Assembly (NCBI RefSeq): GCF_000003815.2
Contig: NC_049997.1
Location: 7,786,306-7,850,305 of the forward strand
Reading direction: 5' to 3'
From: Branchiostoma floridae
Taxonomy: Eukaryota > Chordata > Leptocardii > Amphioxiformes > Branchiostomatidae
DNA length: 64,000 nt
The position numbers were made by a program, and so were the translations under genes. The stretch's first letter is position 1. Each line of letters opens with the position of its first letter. Positions 11,138-24,067 of the stretch are shown here, piece by piece. A model generated the notes under the pieces. It was not told where the DNA came from. It searched no databases and saw only the letters and a list, made by a program, of their open reading frames with translations.

Positions 11138-11330
11138 ACATAGCCCACAGAATCACAACAGGGTTACGTTGTAAGCTGCAAGGATATGTTAATATTATTC
11201 CTGCTGCTGTTTTGGACCGTGACACCATGCAGGATATTCGGCATATGCTCTTTGGTAAGTGACCAAGTGACCTTTTAGGTAATGTGAATTAAATGGCCAT
11301 TACTTTAGGGAATACATTATATTTGACATA

Positions 11331-11558
11331 TCACCGGTGCGGCACTGCGTGGGTCAAACAAATGCATGCTGTGGTGCAGAAGGTGATGAAAGCGTTCAAT
11401 TCTTCAAAGGCTATGACCTACTTAGAAATGATTGCTGCATGTTTGCTATATCAAAATTAGAAAACAAATCGGCAAAAATAACACAACAGTGACGCGTTGA
11501 ATGAACCCCAAAGTGCCGCACCGGTGCCCCAAGTGCAGCGAGATACCACCTTAAGCGA
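11331..11558. mobile_element. Short foldback element (family A, truncated 5' end)
   Basis: Left 'caccggtgcggcactgcg' faces right 'gtgccgcaccggtgccccaa', and the right end continues 'gcgagataccacctta'. The same ends occur twice at 19.6-20.1 kb, where the full left end is present. It is non-coding and MITE-like. Confidence 0.65.
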
Positions 11559-14500
11559 CCAGAGGAGCAAACCAGAAGGAGAATATGATGGAGACCAGAC
11601 TAATTTACAGTGAACGGAAGTAATTATCGAAGCGACAGAGATGTCGGTCTCCATAAAAGAAAAAAGACGTCAATAGCTTTTGCTACCCAGCTGAGAATGA
11701 AGCGGGATGCTTTTAACACGAAGTAAACATTTTAACGAATGAATGGTTTGGCCTATTTTATCATCACGCTTCGTGATGATAAGGGTGAAAAGATGTGCGT
11801 CACGCTTAGGGATCAGAAAAGACTCATAGAAACCATCAGATTATGACAGGCTAAATTCTACCTAAGCATTCCATGCTTTATTGTTAAGTAGATTTTTTTT
11901 ACATCAAATTGTAATGATATAGAGTGGTTGACATTTAGATACTTGAGAAATTCGTTTTCATCCGCATCAATAACGTACGTATAGAGCATTCCAAAATTGA
12001 AATTCAAACGGTTTGGTTCAGTTTCTTTTCTGTTCAGCGAACATGTATGTTGGTATGTTCATACTTGACAAGCTCGGAAAACTGACGTGTCCCTTGTTTC
12101 TATGAGTGCCTCCTTAGTATTGCGTAGCGTCGTGTAAAGTACTTCGACGACTTACGCTAGGATTGAAATAAATGTGTGGTTCGTAGGGTTAATAAGCCTC
12201 TCGGAGAATTGGCATCCAATTATAAAAGTGGGGGATTTGTGGAAGGAGCCAAGAAATGAATCTATCACGCGATGCCATGTGCTTAACCATAATAAGTTGT
12301 GATTGGATTAACAATATAGATGTCTTTGCTATTTATTTGTTGGCACGCAAGTACATGGTCCCATATTCATATGGAGCGGGACTTTGCGATACGGACTATC
12401 TTTCAAGACTAAGAAGTTTACTCAAAGCCTAGTGTATTTACTGTTTTGTGGACCATATTCTGATCGCCGTGGATTGACCAATTCAAATGTGTTTGTTAAT
12501 GTATTTGTTGCCATGCACCTAATGATCCCATATTGGTTTGGTTTGGTTTAAATCAGATCTCTATTAGTGACTGATATGACTGATATATATACAATATAGG
12601 TACAGGATGACGTTTTGGATTAAGAGGTTTATTTAAAGCCTACGTATTGGATGTTTTGTTGAGCAGATTCTTATCGCCTTACTCTGTATAGCTAAGTATG
12701 GTCTTGTACTGGGACACTGAGATTGAGACTTCATTTTACTGTTTACTTTGCTGTTAAAGCCTATTGTAGTATTAGGCATTCAACGTTCTCATAAGAAAAA
12801 TCCACTTAACCAGTATTGAATCAAAAGTCTATTTAATCAGTATCAAATCAGTATTGGAGTCTATTTAATCAGTATTGTGCGCACCTATTTTAGTGACGAT
12901 TTCTTAAACGTAGCTTATTCATGATAGCTCATTATTCCGTCAATTAATGCATTATATAGTGTATAATATTGTGTGTTATTGCTTTGGTGCTGTTTGACTT
13001 ATATTGTTTAACAAACATCCATTTTACGGCAACGGAACGTCAAATGTAACTTTAGATATTTGACAGGGGCACAAATGCTGCAGAATGTAAAGTGAAAATA
13101 TTTTTCACAATAAAAAGTCTCTATTTTGTCTAGGTAAAAAAGTGAATAAAGATGATACTGAGGTTGCACGTTTTGTTTCTGTAGTATGTTTTTTATATAC
13201 ATATTCACATATGAAATTTAGACATAAAGGTGCTCAAAAGATTAATACTAGAGCTAGAAACTTGTCACTCAACATAGAAAAAATAAAGCTTTCAACTTTC
13301 TTTTATCTCGTTCACAGAGAAATATGTAGGTCAGGTCACATAAAACAGAAATTAGACGCTTGTGTAAAAACTCCCTCACGGTTCTAATAATACTCACGAA
13401 ATTGCATTACCTGCCTATTAGTGAACTCATGAAGCTAAAATCCGCGATGAAGGTATGTCGCTTACCTCTTATTAAATTTCTTATTTAATTCGTCGTGTTT
13501 TTATTGAACTACTGTCGGCTCGAGTCAGTCTACTTACATTCCCTTCTGTGTCTAATCAGATATACTGAGGTACATACGTACCCGAGGGAGTAGGATTGAA
13601 GACCACAATATGATGTAACCAAAGACTAGATGTGTATATACTGCTTTCTCCGTTAGCATTGAGAATAATCGGGACGCGTATGTTGCCCAATGCAGCAGCG
13701 CTAGCGTATCGTCATGGCCCAAGGGCTAGATAAACGGAGATATACCAATATACCATAAATGCGTGGGAAGGTTTTTGATTAAGGTTAACTGATTAGAGTG
13801 GAGTTGACCCAGTCGCAACAATCATACAAAATTCAAAACGAGAACACGGTGGTCTAACACGTAGTCAGCGATGAAATTGTGATCTAAAATTGTCATCATC
13901 GGACTTACTTCTCTTTAGTCGTGCTTTGCATTTTTCTTGTTCAAACAGGATCGATTTCAGTGTAGGTTACGTCAGGAAAGTGGTTCAAAAAGAGATGAAG
14001 ATGGTTGAAAACTTGGTCATCTGTGTGTTTTTTTAACGTAACGATGTAGATGAGCTTTTCCATTCCATTGCAACACTAATTTCACAATCAATAGTATATA
14101 TACACATGCATTTGGTCACATATGGAACGGACATAACAAGCTCTAATTCCAGTAGCTGTAACTCGCCCTTTGAAGAAGATCTTAAAAAATCAGTTCAGAC
14201 GCTAACCCAATGCAGCATGGTTGCCAACGACATGATATCGAACACCGTAAGATATGTTTATTAAGGACTTTCAAGATAAAGTTATACCTTTCTTATAATT
14301 ATATGAACGCCATCTTTGTGCAAGGTACAGGATTAGAGCCGTCGTCGACCATAAGACGTAAATGCTCGTCCCCAAGCAACGAAGCCGTATGATTCCATTA
14401 GTCGATTAAAGACGTACATTTTGACATTATCATACAACTTCCGGGCGACCACACGCGCGGCGCACTCAGGAAGTAAGACGTAACGGTCACTTTTTGAACT

Positions 14501-16433
14501 GACATATGATAATGAGCAGCTCTGATGCGTAGGAAGATCAATGACCAGGATCGGAGGGTCGCTTACATCCGTGAACAGTTTCATCACTTCATTTCATCAT
14601 GTCGTTCAAGGCTCTAATGTATAAGACCAACGTTTTGACCGTCTGTAGCCTTTGGGTAACTTTGACTGTTTCTTCCTTCTTTTCTTTTACGTACTGCAGG
14701 TAGTCGTCGCTGCTAACAAATGTGGTGTGCACTGTAAACACCGTATTAACTACCTAGCTGTGTACATTGTGTATATACGTTACCGTTTGCGTTTGGGATC
14801 GCATCTGTTACCAGCGACACCTACCTGTAGTTCGCAAAAGAACCAGCCAGATATGCTCAGAGGAAGGCGGCAAACGGTAACCGAAACGTGGGTTTTGACA
14901 TAAAAACATAGCTGTGTAGAAAAGTTCTTGTTATTCAGGGTCAAATAGAGTTTTATCCTCAGAAATGTTACAGTCCTTAGTTCGGGAGAATAAGCCACGA
15001 TTCAATGTCCACCAAACTTTGCTTATTGGATGGAAGTCTGAATTTCTCAGTACACATTGCACTTCTTGATTCCTCTCGTCGCAAGCTTGTAAAAAAAAAG
15101 GTTTTCTTTTCAGTTAAATGCTTGTGTAAGATCTAGAGGCATTCAATTTCACTGACCAATATTAATATAAGATGCACGTTGCAATGTCATGATAAGCATT
15201 ATATGTGTAATCAGGTAAGGATAGCGAGGTCAAAGTTCACAAGTCTCGATAAACGAATCAAAGAAGGCAATAGAGGTGGCGCTGAGTATAGCCGAGTCTT
15301 AAGTTTCATTGACACTTCAGAACCCACAATAATCCCCTTCCACCAAGTATAGCGTATGAATTTCAAACGTAGCGACACGTAGTTGCATCATGTGAAACAA
15401 CCTCTACAAAAATTCCTGGTGCTCTCGAACTTACGAGGCTGTATCAAAAGGTAAGTCGGCATATTTCTTGTCCACTTGAAGTTTCAACTATGTGTAATGA
15501 CATCGGTTCTTATTCCCACCTTCACTTCACACACAAGTCATCGACCTTAAACGTAGGATACTAAAATTTGTTTCTCCAAGCACGATATAAGCTAGTTAAC
15601 AAACAGGTATATGTGTTTCGCTTCGGTATCCTAAGTTAGTTGACAAACAGGTTGGCAGACACCAACAATTTGAAAACAGCTCTCGGCAATGTGTTGATAA
15701 ACAACGCTACATTTCACACACCGACTAACTGGGTTCTGCTTCGTAAGGATAATTGTGACGGGATAACCAGGTGTCTGTTTCCAACCTAGGCCAAAACGAA
15801 GTCGACTTATAAATTATAAACTGAGAGCTCCGAGCTACATGTAAGACACCATAAAAACATCGTTACTTGTATTCTAACCCGCACACAATAACATTCCCTT
15901 GCAGAACGCCCCTGTCTATGGATGCGTTATTTTCCAAGTTGTGATTTATTCTTATACATATCGGATGACTAAGAAAATGCTTGTCAGATCATTTATTTTG
16001 ACAATCTGGAAGATTCGTCAATATGACAACATGGCGGATCCAAACATTTGGGAGGTGTGACATTTGACTACACGAAGTAACCTCGAGAACCGGTTTTTCC
16101 TCTTTCCCCTGCGTGCCAAAGTTTAACACATGAGGTGTAGCTACGCCCCCTGCTAGGTCTTGCCTGTTTTATTGACAAAAATATCGACTTGTATGTTCAT
16201 ATACAAGGTGACTTATATAAGAAATCAAACTAAAGGTTTTAGATGTAGTACCTGTATTGATCATTAGAGGTAGTTAACTGACCTAGTACCTACGGGGCAA
16301 CGCACAGCCTTCGTAGGCAAGCGTGGTGGCTGATTATATTTAAGTACCTAACACTACTGACCTGTTACAGCTCATCTTTGCACGTAATCGCATTAAAGCT
16401 ATGTAGTGAGGACACATTCCACACTAAGTGACA
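11559..16433. other. Intergenic, 4.9 kb with no recognised gene
   Basis: No exon of a known family was found on either strand, and in particular no upstream TRPM exons. Small repeats include a 17-bp motif repeated at 12820-12876 ('gtctatttaatcagtat') and a SINE-like stretch at about 13710-13775 that resembles 24370-24440. The many short ORFs look like chance. Confidence 0.5.
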
Positions 16434-16574
16434 ATGAGTTCCACTCTACGATATTTGTCGAACGAAACTTCAAGCGTAGCAGCGGCATCGTTTCTTGAAA
16501 ATCAAACTGTACCTGTGCAACATCGAGTCTATATTAGAAACAGACTACAAATAATGATACAAACATGGCCTTAG
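16434..16574 (+). other. Possible 46-codon upstream ORF before the TRPM-like gene
   Basis: An ATG at 16434 opens a 46-residue frame that ends at a TAG at 16572-16574, overlapping the first candidate channel ATG at 16565 in another frame. If the transcript begins upstream of 16434 this would act as a uORF. It has no recognised domain. Confidence 0.3.
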
Positions 16575-19500
16575 TTTTACTCACCAGTCTCACCATGGAT
16601 GAGGCTCTGTTATCAGACGACCCGGAAGCTGTTCAGAAGGAGCTGGATGGCGGACTGCAGCTGTCAGAATACCTGAACCGCGGCACGTTACAGCACCTGT
16701 ACAACAAGGTATGTGCACGTGCCAATTACATTTCATTCATTCTCATTTTATTCAGTTAACAAGGGACGACATGTCGCCTCTAGGGTGGTTTTCAAAGCGC
16801 CCTGCATACATAAATATAAAACAATGGTTCAAATTAACTTACTACATCGAACAAAAAAATATGATACAACAAACCAAAGAAATACATACTGGGGATACAA
16901 GCAAACTCATAATAATAAATAAAGTAAATAAGGTAGAAAATGTAATTTGCATATCAATAATGTATAAACAAAGCAAAATAAACTGTTAATTTGTAAGGCA
17001 TTCGTTTTGTGTTTAAAAGATTCAACACACTTTTCATTGTAATGATACAATAAAATTGGCCGAGAAACAACGGAATATGATTGACCAAATTAAGTTTGTA
17101 AACGTCATAACGTTATACGTGTATACAAAGGCAAAATGACACTAACTTAATACCTTGCGTGATTTAGGCGTTTGAAGATGCCACACCCAAGCAGAGGGAG
17201 GCGTACGTCTTCAACAACCTGGTGGACAGATGTCTGGACCAGGGGAAGTACGAGGGCCACACCGTCCTACATGTGTTAGGGGAGGTCATTTCACAGGACC
17301 TGATACAGGACTACGAGATACCCAATATATAGTAAGGATTGTCAGTGTTTTATAGCGTGTTTCTGTTCTGCAATGTTTATGTTTAATCACCCTTAACACC
17401 TCGATTTGCATTTACAGCTGTCTTAAAAAAGTAAGAGTTGAACCTGTACATACTGATGTTAATTAGTCTTTTATAGTAAGAAGATAACCGATTTACTGTA
17501 ACTATTCTTCCGCTTTATCACACTATACTTAGATTGTGATAGTGTATACATGCAATAAGGAAGAGTATTTCTTCTTAAGATTTTTATACGGTGTTGTATA
17601 AACTATTAGATTGGCTTGGTGATATCTTAGACTGACTAAGATCGCGCTCCTAGCGACATACCGTACAATTGCGACTCTTTGGGAGGGCGAGAAATTGTGT
17701 AAACACAGGCTGGGTGATATCTTAAGCGTGGGACAATGATAACATTCATTAAGTTGTTCACGAATACATTCAACAACCACATTATCACACTATTCATCTT
17801 TTCCTTCAATCACTCATTTATGTGTGACATGACTAAAGAGATATGATGTACGTTTTTCAGTGATGATGATAATGCGGACCGTCCCCTGGGTTTCCATGAC
17901 CTGCTCCTCTGGGCCATCGCCACAGGCAGGGTCCGACTCTCTAGACTCTTCTGGAACTTAGGCTCGGACCAGATCGGTGAGAATCTCAAGAGTTCACTAA
18001 TTGTAGTTGGTAGCACTTACGAGATGTTTAAGGAATCGTGACATCATTTAGCACCCCTTTCTGGTACTGCAGTGGAACTTCTGGTTTTATACCCCCTGTT
18101 TTGGACATTCGACTAAATTCACTACGGTCTAATCTAGAATTACAACACGTGAAGATTCCCAAGGTTTCTAGTACTAAAGAGCTCTCATATGAAATGGTTT
18201 CCTTTTTAATCTTCCAATGCCACATGCGGCCGGACGACTGGATACAATGTCCACGTCTTGGCCTTGCTCTGAACAAAGAGATTTCTTTTTCTAGCTTCAA
18301 AGGTGTCCACTCCATATGTGAAACAAACATGTGGCTAGCACTTGCTCTCATTCTATGTATACAAGTACATCTCATAGTTGTGCTTGTCGTCAACAAATTT
18401 AGAGTTATATTGCCTCAAAGGCCGATGGAGTATTTTTTCGAGTTGAAATAAAGGCACAAACAAACAATCAAACATGCTAGAAAATTGTTTTCACGATGTG
18501 TAACTGCAAGAACACTGTACACTCTTCACAGTTTCTGGTCTGGTTGCTAGCATGATGTTCAAGTTCGCTGCCGAGCATCTTCCGAACGACATCTACCATG
18601 CCGATCAGCGGTCCGACCTCTTCAAGCTGTCCAAGCAAGTTTCTTATACCTTACTTTACTGATGCAAAACACTGTTACAAGGCTCAATCTAGTGTTACAC
18701 TATTTCAGCAGTACAGGTGCTTTCTGGTAATCGAATAGTGAACGCAAAGGTGGAAACACTTTTTGAGCTATGGAAAATGCAATTACCCTATTCCCGAATC
18801 AATTTTTTAAAGATTACTAGCAAGTGCACACGTCACTGTTTTGCACATAAAGCTGTTTCTTCGTGCAGAAAGAACTAGTCCTGTTCTTGTCAACTAGTAT
18901 CTAAAATCTTCATTTAAAGCTTATTTTCCTGTTTCCTGACACAGAAGCCCTTGTTCTTACCCAGCGGAGTTTTAAAATCATAATCTAAAGCTTACCCATT
19001 TCTTTTTTATTAGCACAAAAGCCATCGTTATTACAAATCGATGTATAAAATCTTCATTTAAATCTTCTTTTCTTGTTTCTTTGCACAAAAGCTTGTTCTT
19101 ACTAAGCTGTGTTTTAAATCGTCATTTATTATAGGGAGTACCAAGAGCTCGCCTTCTTCGTGATCAAAGAGTGTTACCGGCTGGACAAGAAGGAGACGTC
19201 GGACGTGCTGGTGAGGCAGCGGCGGGACTGGGTCCACATCGCCCCGCTGGACGCCGTCGACATGGCCGAGGACATGGAGGTCATGAGTCACGCCGCCTGC
19301 CAGTTCACGCTGAACAACATCTGGACGGGCAGGATGGCCAGCCACACGCCAACCTGGAAGGTTTGTTTGTTTGTTTGTTTATATTTATTATACCAGGGTT
19401 ACATATCGCCAGTTTAGGCGTTTTTCAAAGTTCCCTGGGGGGCAACCCCGTACATACATGCAACATAAAAGCAATCAATGCGATATCAAATAACATAAAT

Positions 19501-22500
19501 GGTAGCGAGAAATAACAAATATTAACACAACTTAGCTTACAAATGGTAAAGTAAAAAAAAAACAATCATACAACGTAAGCATAGTATAACTGGTAAGGTG
19601 GTATCTCACTGCACTTGGGGCACCAGTGCGGCACTGTGGTGTTCGGAAGATACTCAACGAGTTTCAGAGATAAGGAACCAATTTTCTTACTTGTTGTGTA
19701 TTCTGTAGTCTTCTATGTCATACGTTTACGTATTGCGCTGTTTGCGCAATATCTAAATGATAAAAATCGGAGAAAATAACAAAACAGTGACGCAGTGAAC
19801 GAACGCAGCAATGCCACAAGCGTGCCCCACGTCCAGTGAGAGTGCACCTTAAGGTGGTATCTCACTGCACTTGGGGCACCAGTGCGGCATTGCGGGGATC
19901 GAAAGATTATTCAACGAGTTTCAAAGATAAAGAACGATTTATTTCTTACGTTTTGCGTATATTGTTTGTCTTCTTAGTCATACTTTTGCGTATTGCGCCA
20001 TACCTTAATTATATATGAAAAAACACAACAGTGCCACAGTGAACAAACCCCGTAGTACCGCACCGGTGCCCCAAGTACAGTGAGATACCACTAAGTACGA
20101 ATGAGACTTCGTTTTGACGACATGTTTACACAATAAGTCATTTGATACGTTATAGTACCGAGTTCCGACAGTTGAACATTTTTAAGTAGTAATTTTTGTA
20201 GTTACAGTAACAGATAATATTTACCTGTTAACTGTTTTGTCATTTTTTTTGTAAAAGAAAATTAACCATGAGTTTGGGAACCTTTAACTTAATGATGATT
20301 TCTCACCTTTAGTTGGTGGCTGCGACGATCTGTCCCCCGGTGCTGTTTTTCCTGGAGTACGTTGAAGAAGAGGATCCGGCACACGAACATGAACATGAAC
20401 TCAGCCTGTGGGACAAGGTCAAGTTCTACTTCACTGCGCCTGTCACCAAGTTCATGCACAGCGTGGTACGAAAACTGTCATCTGTTCATTTTTAGTTTGT
20501 GTTACATATCCGATTGAACACTTTGTGGTGTACCATACCAGAGTTGTACTTAAGAGTTACTCTCCAAGCAGAGGTTAGGCTCCGACTTTTTTAAAACGTT
20601 TTTTAGTCGTTTTTATCGGTCTTTCTATTTTTTTTATTTTATCTTGCTGTGTTTCGCTGGCGTACTTCAAGAAAAATGACAAAATAGAAAGTCCGATAAA
20701 AACGACTAAACAAAAGCCGCGGAGCCTAAACTCTGCTTGGAGAGTACTTACGAGTAATGTAGGTTAAAATTTGACTCGATCACACCGGCATAGTCCCCAT
20801 ATCTTTTCGAGGGTGGTGGGTTCTTTATGTGCTCGTGATTTGGTGTTCCACAAACACGAGGCCTCCATTTAACGTTCTATCCAAGAGACGTCTATATCCG
20901 AAACTAGATACTCATTTTACTTGAGCGAATTGAGGAAATTCATGTAAATGGCCTTTGCCAAGGGCACATCGTTGGGGAATATCAGGGAGTCAAACATTCA
21001 AATAGCCTTCAAACTGTTACGCTATGCAACACCAATCATTCATTTTCTAGCTCACTCACTCACTCACTCACTCACTCACTCACTCACTCACTCACTCACT
21101 CACTCACTCACTCACTCACTCACTCACTCACTCACTCACTCATGATAACTTCTCTTTTCGTCGGTAAAAAATCTAAGTAACGATGTGTTGAGAAAATCCC
21201 ACGCCTGCAACAAGAGAGAGTAAGGAAGTGCAGTCCCTGACCTGTATGTAGAGACTCGAGTGGGATGGTCTTAGACATGTAATCCCAATCATGGGCTGCA
21301 CCTGAGCAAAGCAAATACATATAAAAGCTAAGTAATAAGTGTGTGTGGTTTAAGCTTTAAGGCCACAGGTGGTTTGAATTGAAATGTCCTGGTTACTTAC
21401 TCACTCGCCAGCATGTTCACTCACTCTCTCTCTCTTTCTCTCTCTCTATCTCCATCATTCACTCACTCAATCACTCACTCTCACTTTCAGTCAGTCAGTC
21501 ACTCTCTCACTCACTCATTCAGTAACCTTTTCTGTCGATCAGTACAAAATCTAAGTAACCACATGCTGAGAAAATCACATGCCTGCAACAAGAGAGATGC
21601 TGTATATTAAAAAGACCCGAATGGGATGGCCTTGAAAATGTAATCCCAATCATGGAATGCACCTGAGTAAAGCAAATACATATAGACGCTAAGTAATAAG
21701 TGTGTGTGGTTTAAGCTTTAAGGCCACAGGTGGTTTGAATTGAAATGTCCTGGTTACTTACTCACTCGCCAGATCGTTCACTCACTCACTTAAGCCCCGG
21801 TCACAAGAATCGTACGATTGACTGCGATGGAGGTTTTATGCGCGGCATAAGCGCAGTACGTCGTAAGTCGGGGAAGAATCGGAAGCAATGGTTTAAATAT
21901 ATGAAGCCGTGGTCACAAGGATCGTAGTGCATCGTACGATGAGGTCATTGAGCGTATTTGCGTCAATCGCAGGTAAATCGTAGTAAATCGGGGAGCCTCC
22001 TATGACAAAAATAGGACTGAAATGGATTTTGAACATGTTCAAAATTTCGCTATCGTCGTAAGATTTTATTTGCCCCCAAAGCAGACTTCATTACGGCAAT
22101 TTTTGTCTACTGATGAGGTTTTAGATTTATGAATTTTTAGCATGTTGTGATGGTTTCAGTTTTCCCTGATATTGTCGATATTGACGAAAAGGGAAAATAT
22201 ATCAGTCGCAACTGCCACAATCGCAACCAGAGAACAGCGCGCCCCGCACAGGTGATGCAGACAATTGTTTGATCGCTTCATGCACGTGAGTTGATAATTA
22301 GATCAAATCTCAGCTCTCGTCGGTCTTGGGTCAGTTTACCATAATCGTAAACCATGGGGACAACTCAAACATAAAGGCAGGCTCTATGAGTCGGAAATAT
22401 ATATGATATAATGCTTATAATATGATTTTTGTATGATGGCATCTTTTTGTTGATAGCATATCATGATACAATATTCGAAAGAGCCTGACACGTAGAGCCG

Positions 22501-23974
22501 GCAAGCAGGCCGAGATAACCATACCAGTACTCACGCTTGATTTGAACTTTTGCTTGTAATACTCTTGTTATCATGGTCTTTTTTAATTTATTTTTACAGT
22601 TAAAGATATTATAGGAAGGTATTCAACAGCTATGTCCACATTTTGTTGGTTAAAGAAGCACAAAAACGGTCAGACGGCTATACAGAAGAGACACAGGTGA
22701 AAAATCGTACGACGCTGGAAAAATTTTGAACATCATCCGATGCTCTGCGATGGCTGATTTTGCTTACGATTTAGCTGCGATCCACTGTGATCATCGTGCG
22801 ATAGGCGTAATATGCCATCGCAAGGACGTCGTACGATTCTTGTGACCGGGGCTTTACTCTCTCTCCATCACTCACTGACTCAATCACTCACTCTCACTCA
22901 CTTTCAGTCATTCAGTCACTCACTCACTCACTCACTCATTCACTCAATAACCTTTTTTGTCGATCGGTACAAAATCTAAGTAACCACGTGCTGAGAAAAT
23001 CACACGCCTGAAACAAAAGAGAGTAAGAAAGAACCGCCCCTCACCTGTATATTATAAAGTCCCCAGTGGGATGGCCTTGAAAATGTAATCCCAATCATGG
23101 ACTGCACCTGAGTAAAGCAAATACATATAGACGCTAAGCAAAAAAGTGTGTGTGGTAAAGCTTAATCTATATAAAGGGCACATGTGGTTTGAATTGAAAT
23201 CTCCTGGTTACCACATAAACATAATAGTCTGTAAAGTAAGCTCAAGGATACATGAAGTAAGTACACAAATAGAAATGCAGGTTTACGTCTTAACCCCGAC
23301 CAGAGGTTAAAGTAGAGACCAGGACGTTATGTTGTACGAGTGACATGGAGTGCTATGTGAAATCAGTAGGTGGCGTTGTTGCACTGTGCGATGGCAAGAA
23401 GAAAGATTGATACCCATTGCTCATTGCTGTGGTTGTAAAGGACAAGGGATTGTTTCAATTTCGTATATGCACTTTGTACTTCATGAGCAGTGCAAGGTTA
23501 ACCCGGTTATACTTTTATATATAATTGTCCTCTGTCCCCAACATTGAGAGCATTATGTTTTGTTCCTATGGACAAGACAAGATAGGGACGGACTAAATGC
23601 TATGCAACTTATGTCTTCGCCGCTACTTATATAACATAGAAAATGAAACATAAATAGATCTGCAACTGAGCATCGAGATTGATAAAAAAACAAAAAGTTA
23701 AAGCATTAGTCTCCCCCCCCCCCCCACACACACCCCCAAAGGAAAAGACGGACATATAAAGCAGAAAACGTTTTGAGTGATGCATTTTTAATTGATCAAC
23801 ATCGTTTCACAATTGACATGTGAAGAGCAATGAAAGCTACCACGCAAAATTTACAGTTGTTTAGCATTGTCATTTCAAATAGGTGTAATGCCGGCCACGA
23901 GTGTCCCCGTGTATGGGAGAGCTTTAGGCGTTAGCCTCAAGCCCCAAACTACTTCAAGTAAAAGAAACCAACAC

Positions 23975-24067
<93 letters not shown>

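Larger units (their letters stand above)
21049..23215 (+). repeat. Three-copy tandem array, unit about 360 bp plus CTCA tract
   Basis: Each unit has a CTCA/CTCT tract, then 'acaaaatctaagtaac', 'gagaaaatc-cacgcctg', 'tgggatggccttgaaaatg', 'taatcccaatcatgg' and 'tgtgtgtggtttaagcttta'. Copies begin near 21049, 21413 and 22860. A 1061-bp transposon separates copies 2 and 3. Confidence 0.75.

Noticed and set aside
16565-16594. Treating 16565 as a certain start of the TRPM-like protein
   Set aside because: A better-context ATG at 16595 and a possible acceptor at 16588 leave the true 5' end open; 16565 was used only as the longest frame.
21049-22930. CRISPR-like array
   Set aside because: Regular short repeats here are CTCA microsatellites and a 360-bp tandem unit in animal DNA; there are no unique spacers or cas genes.
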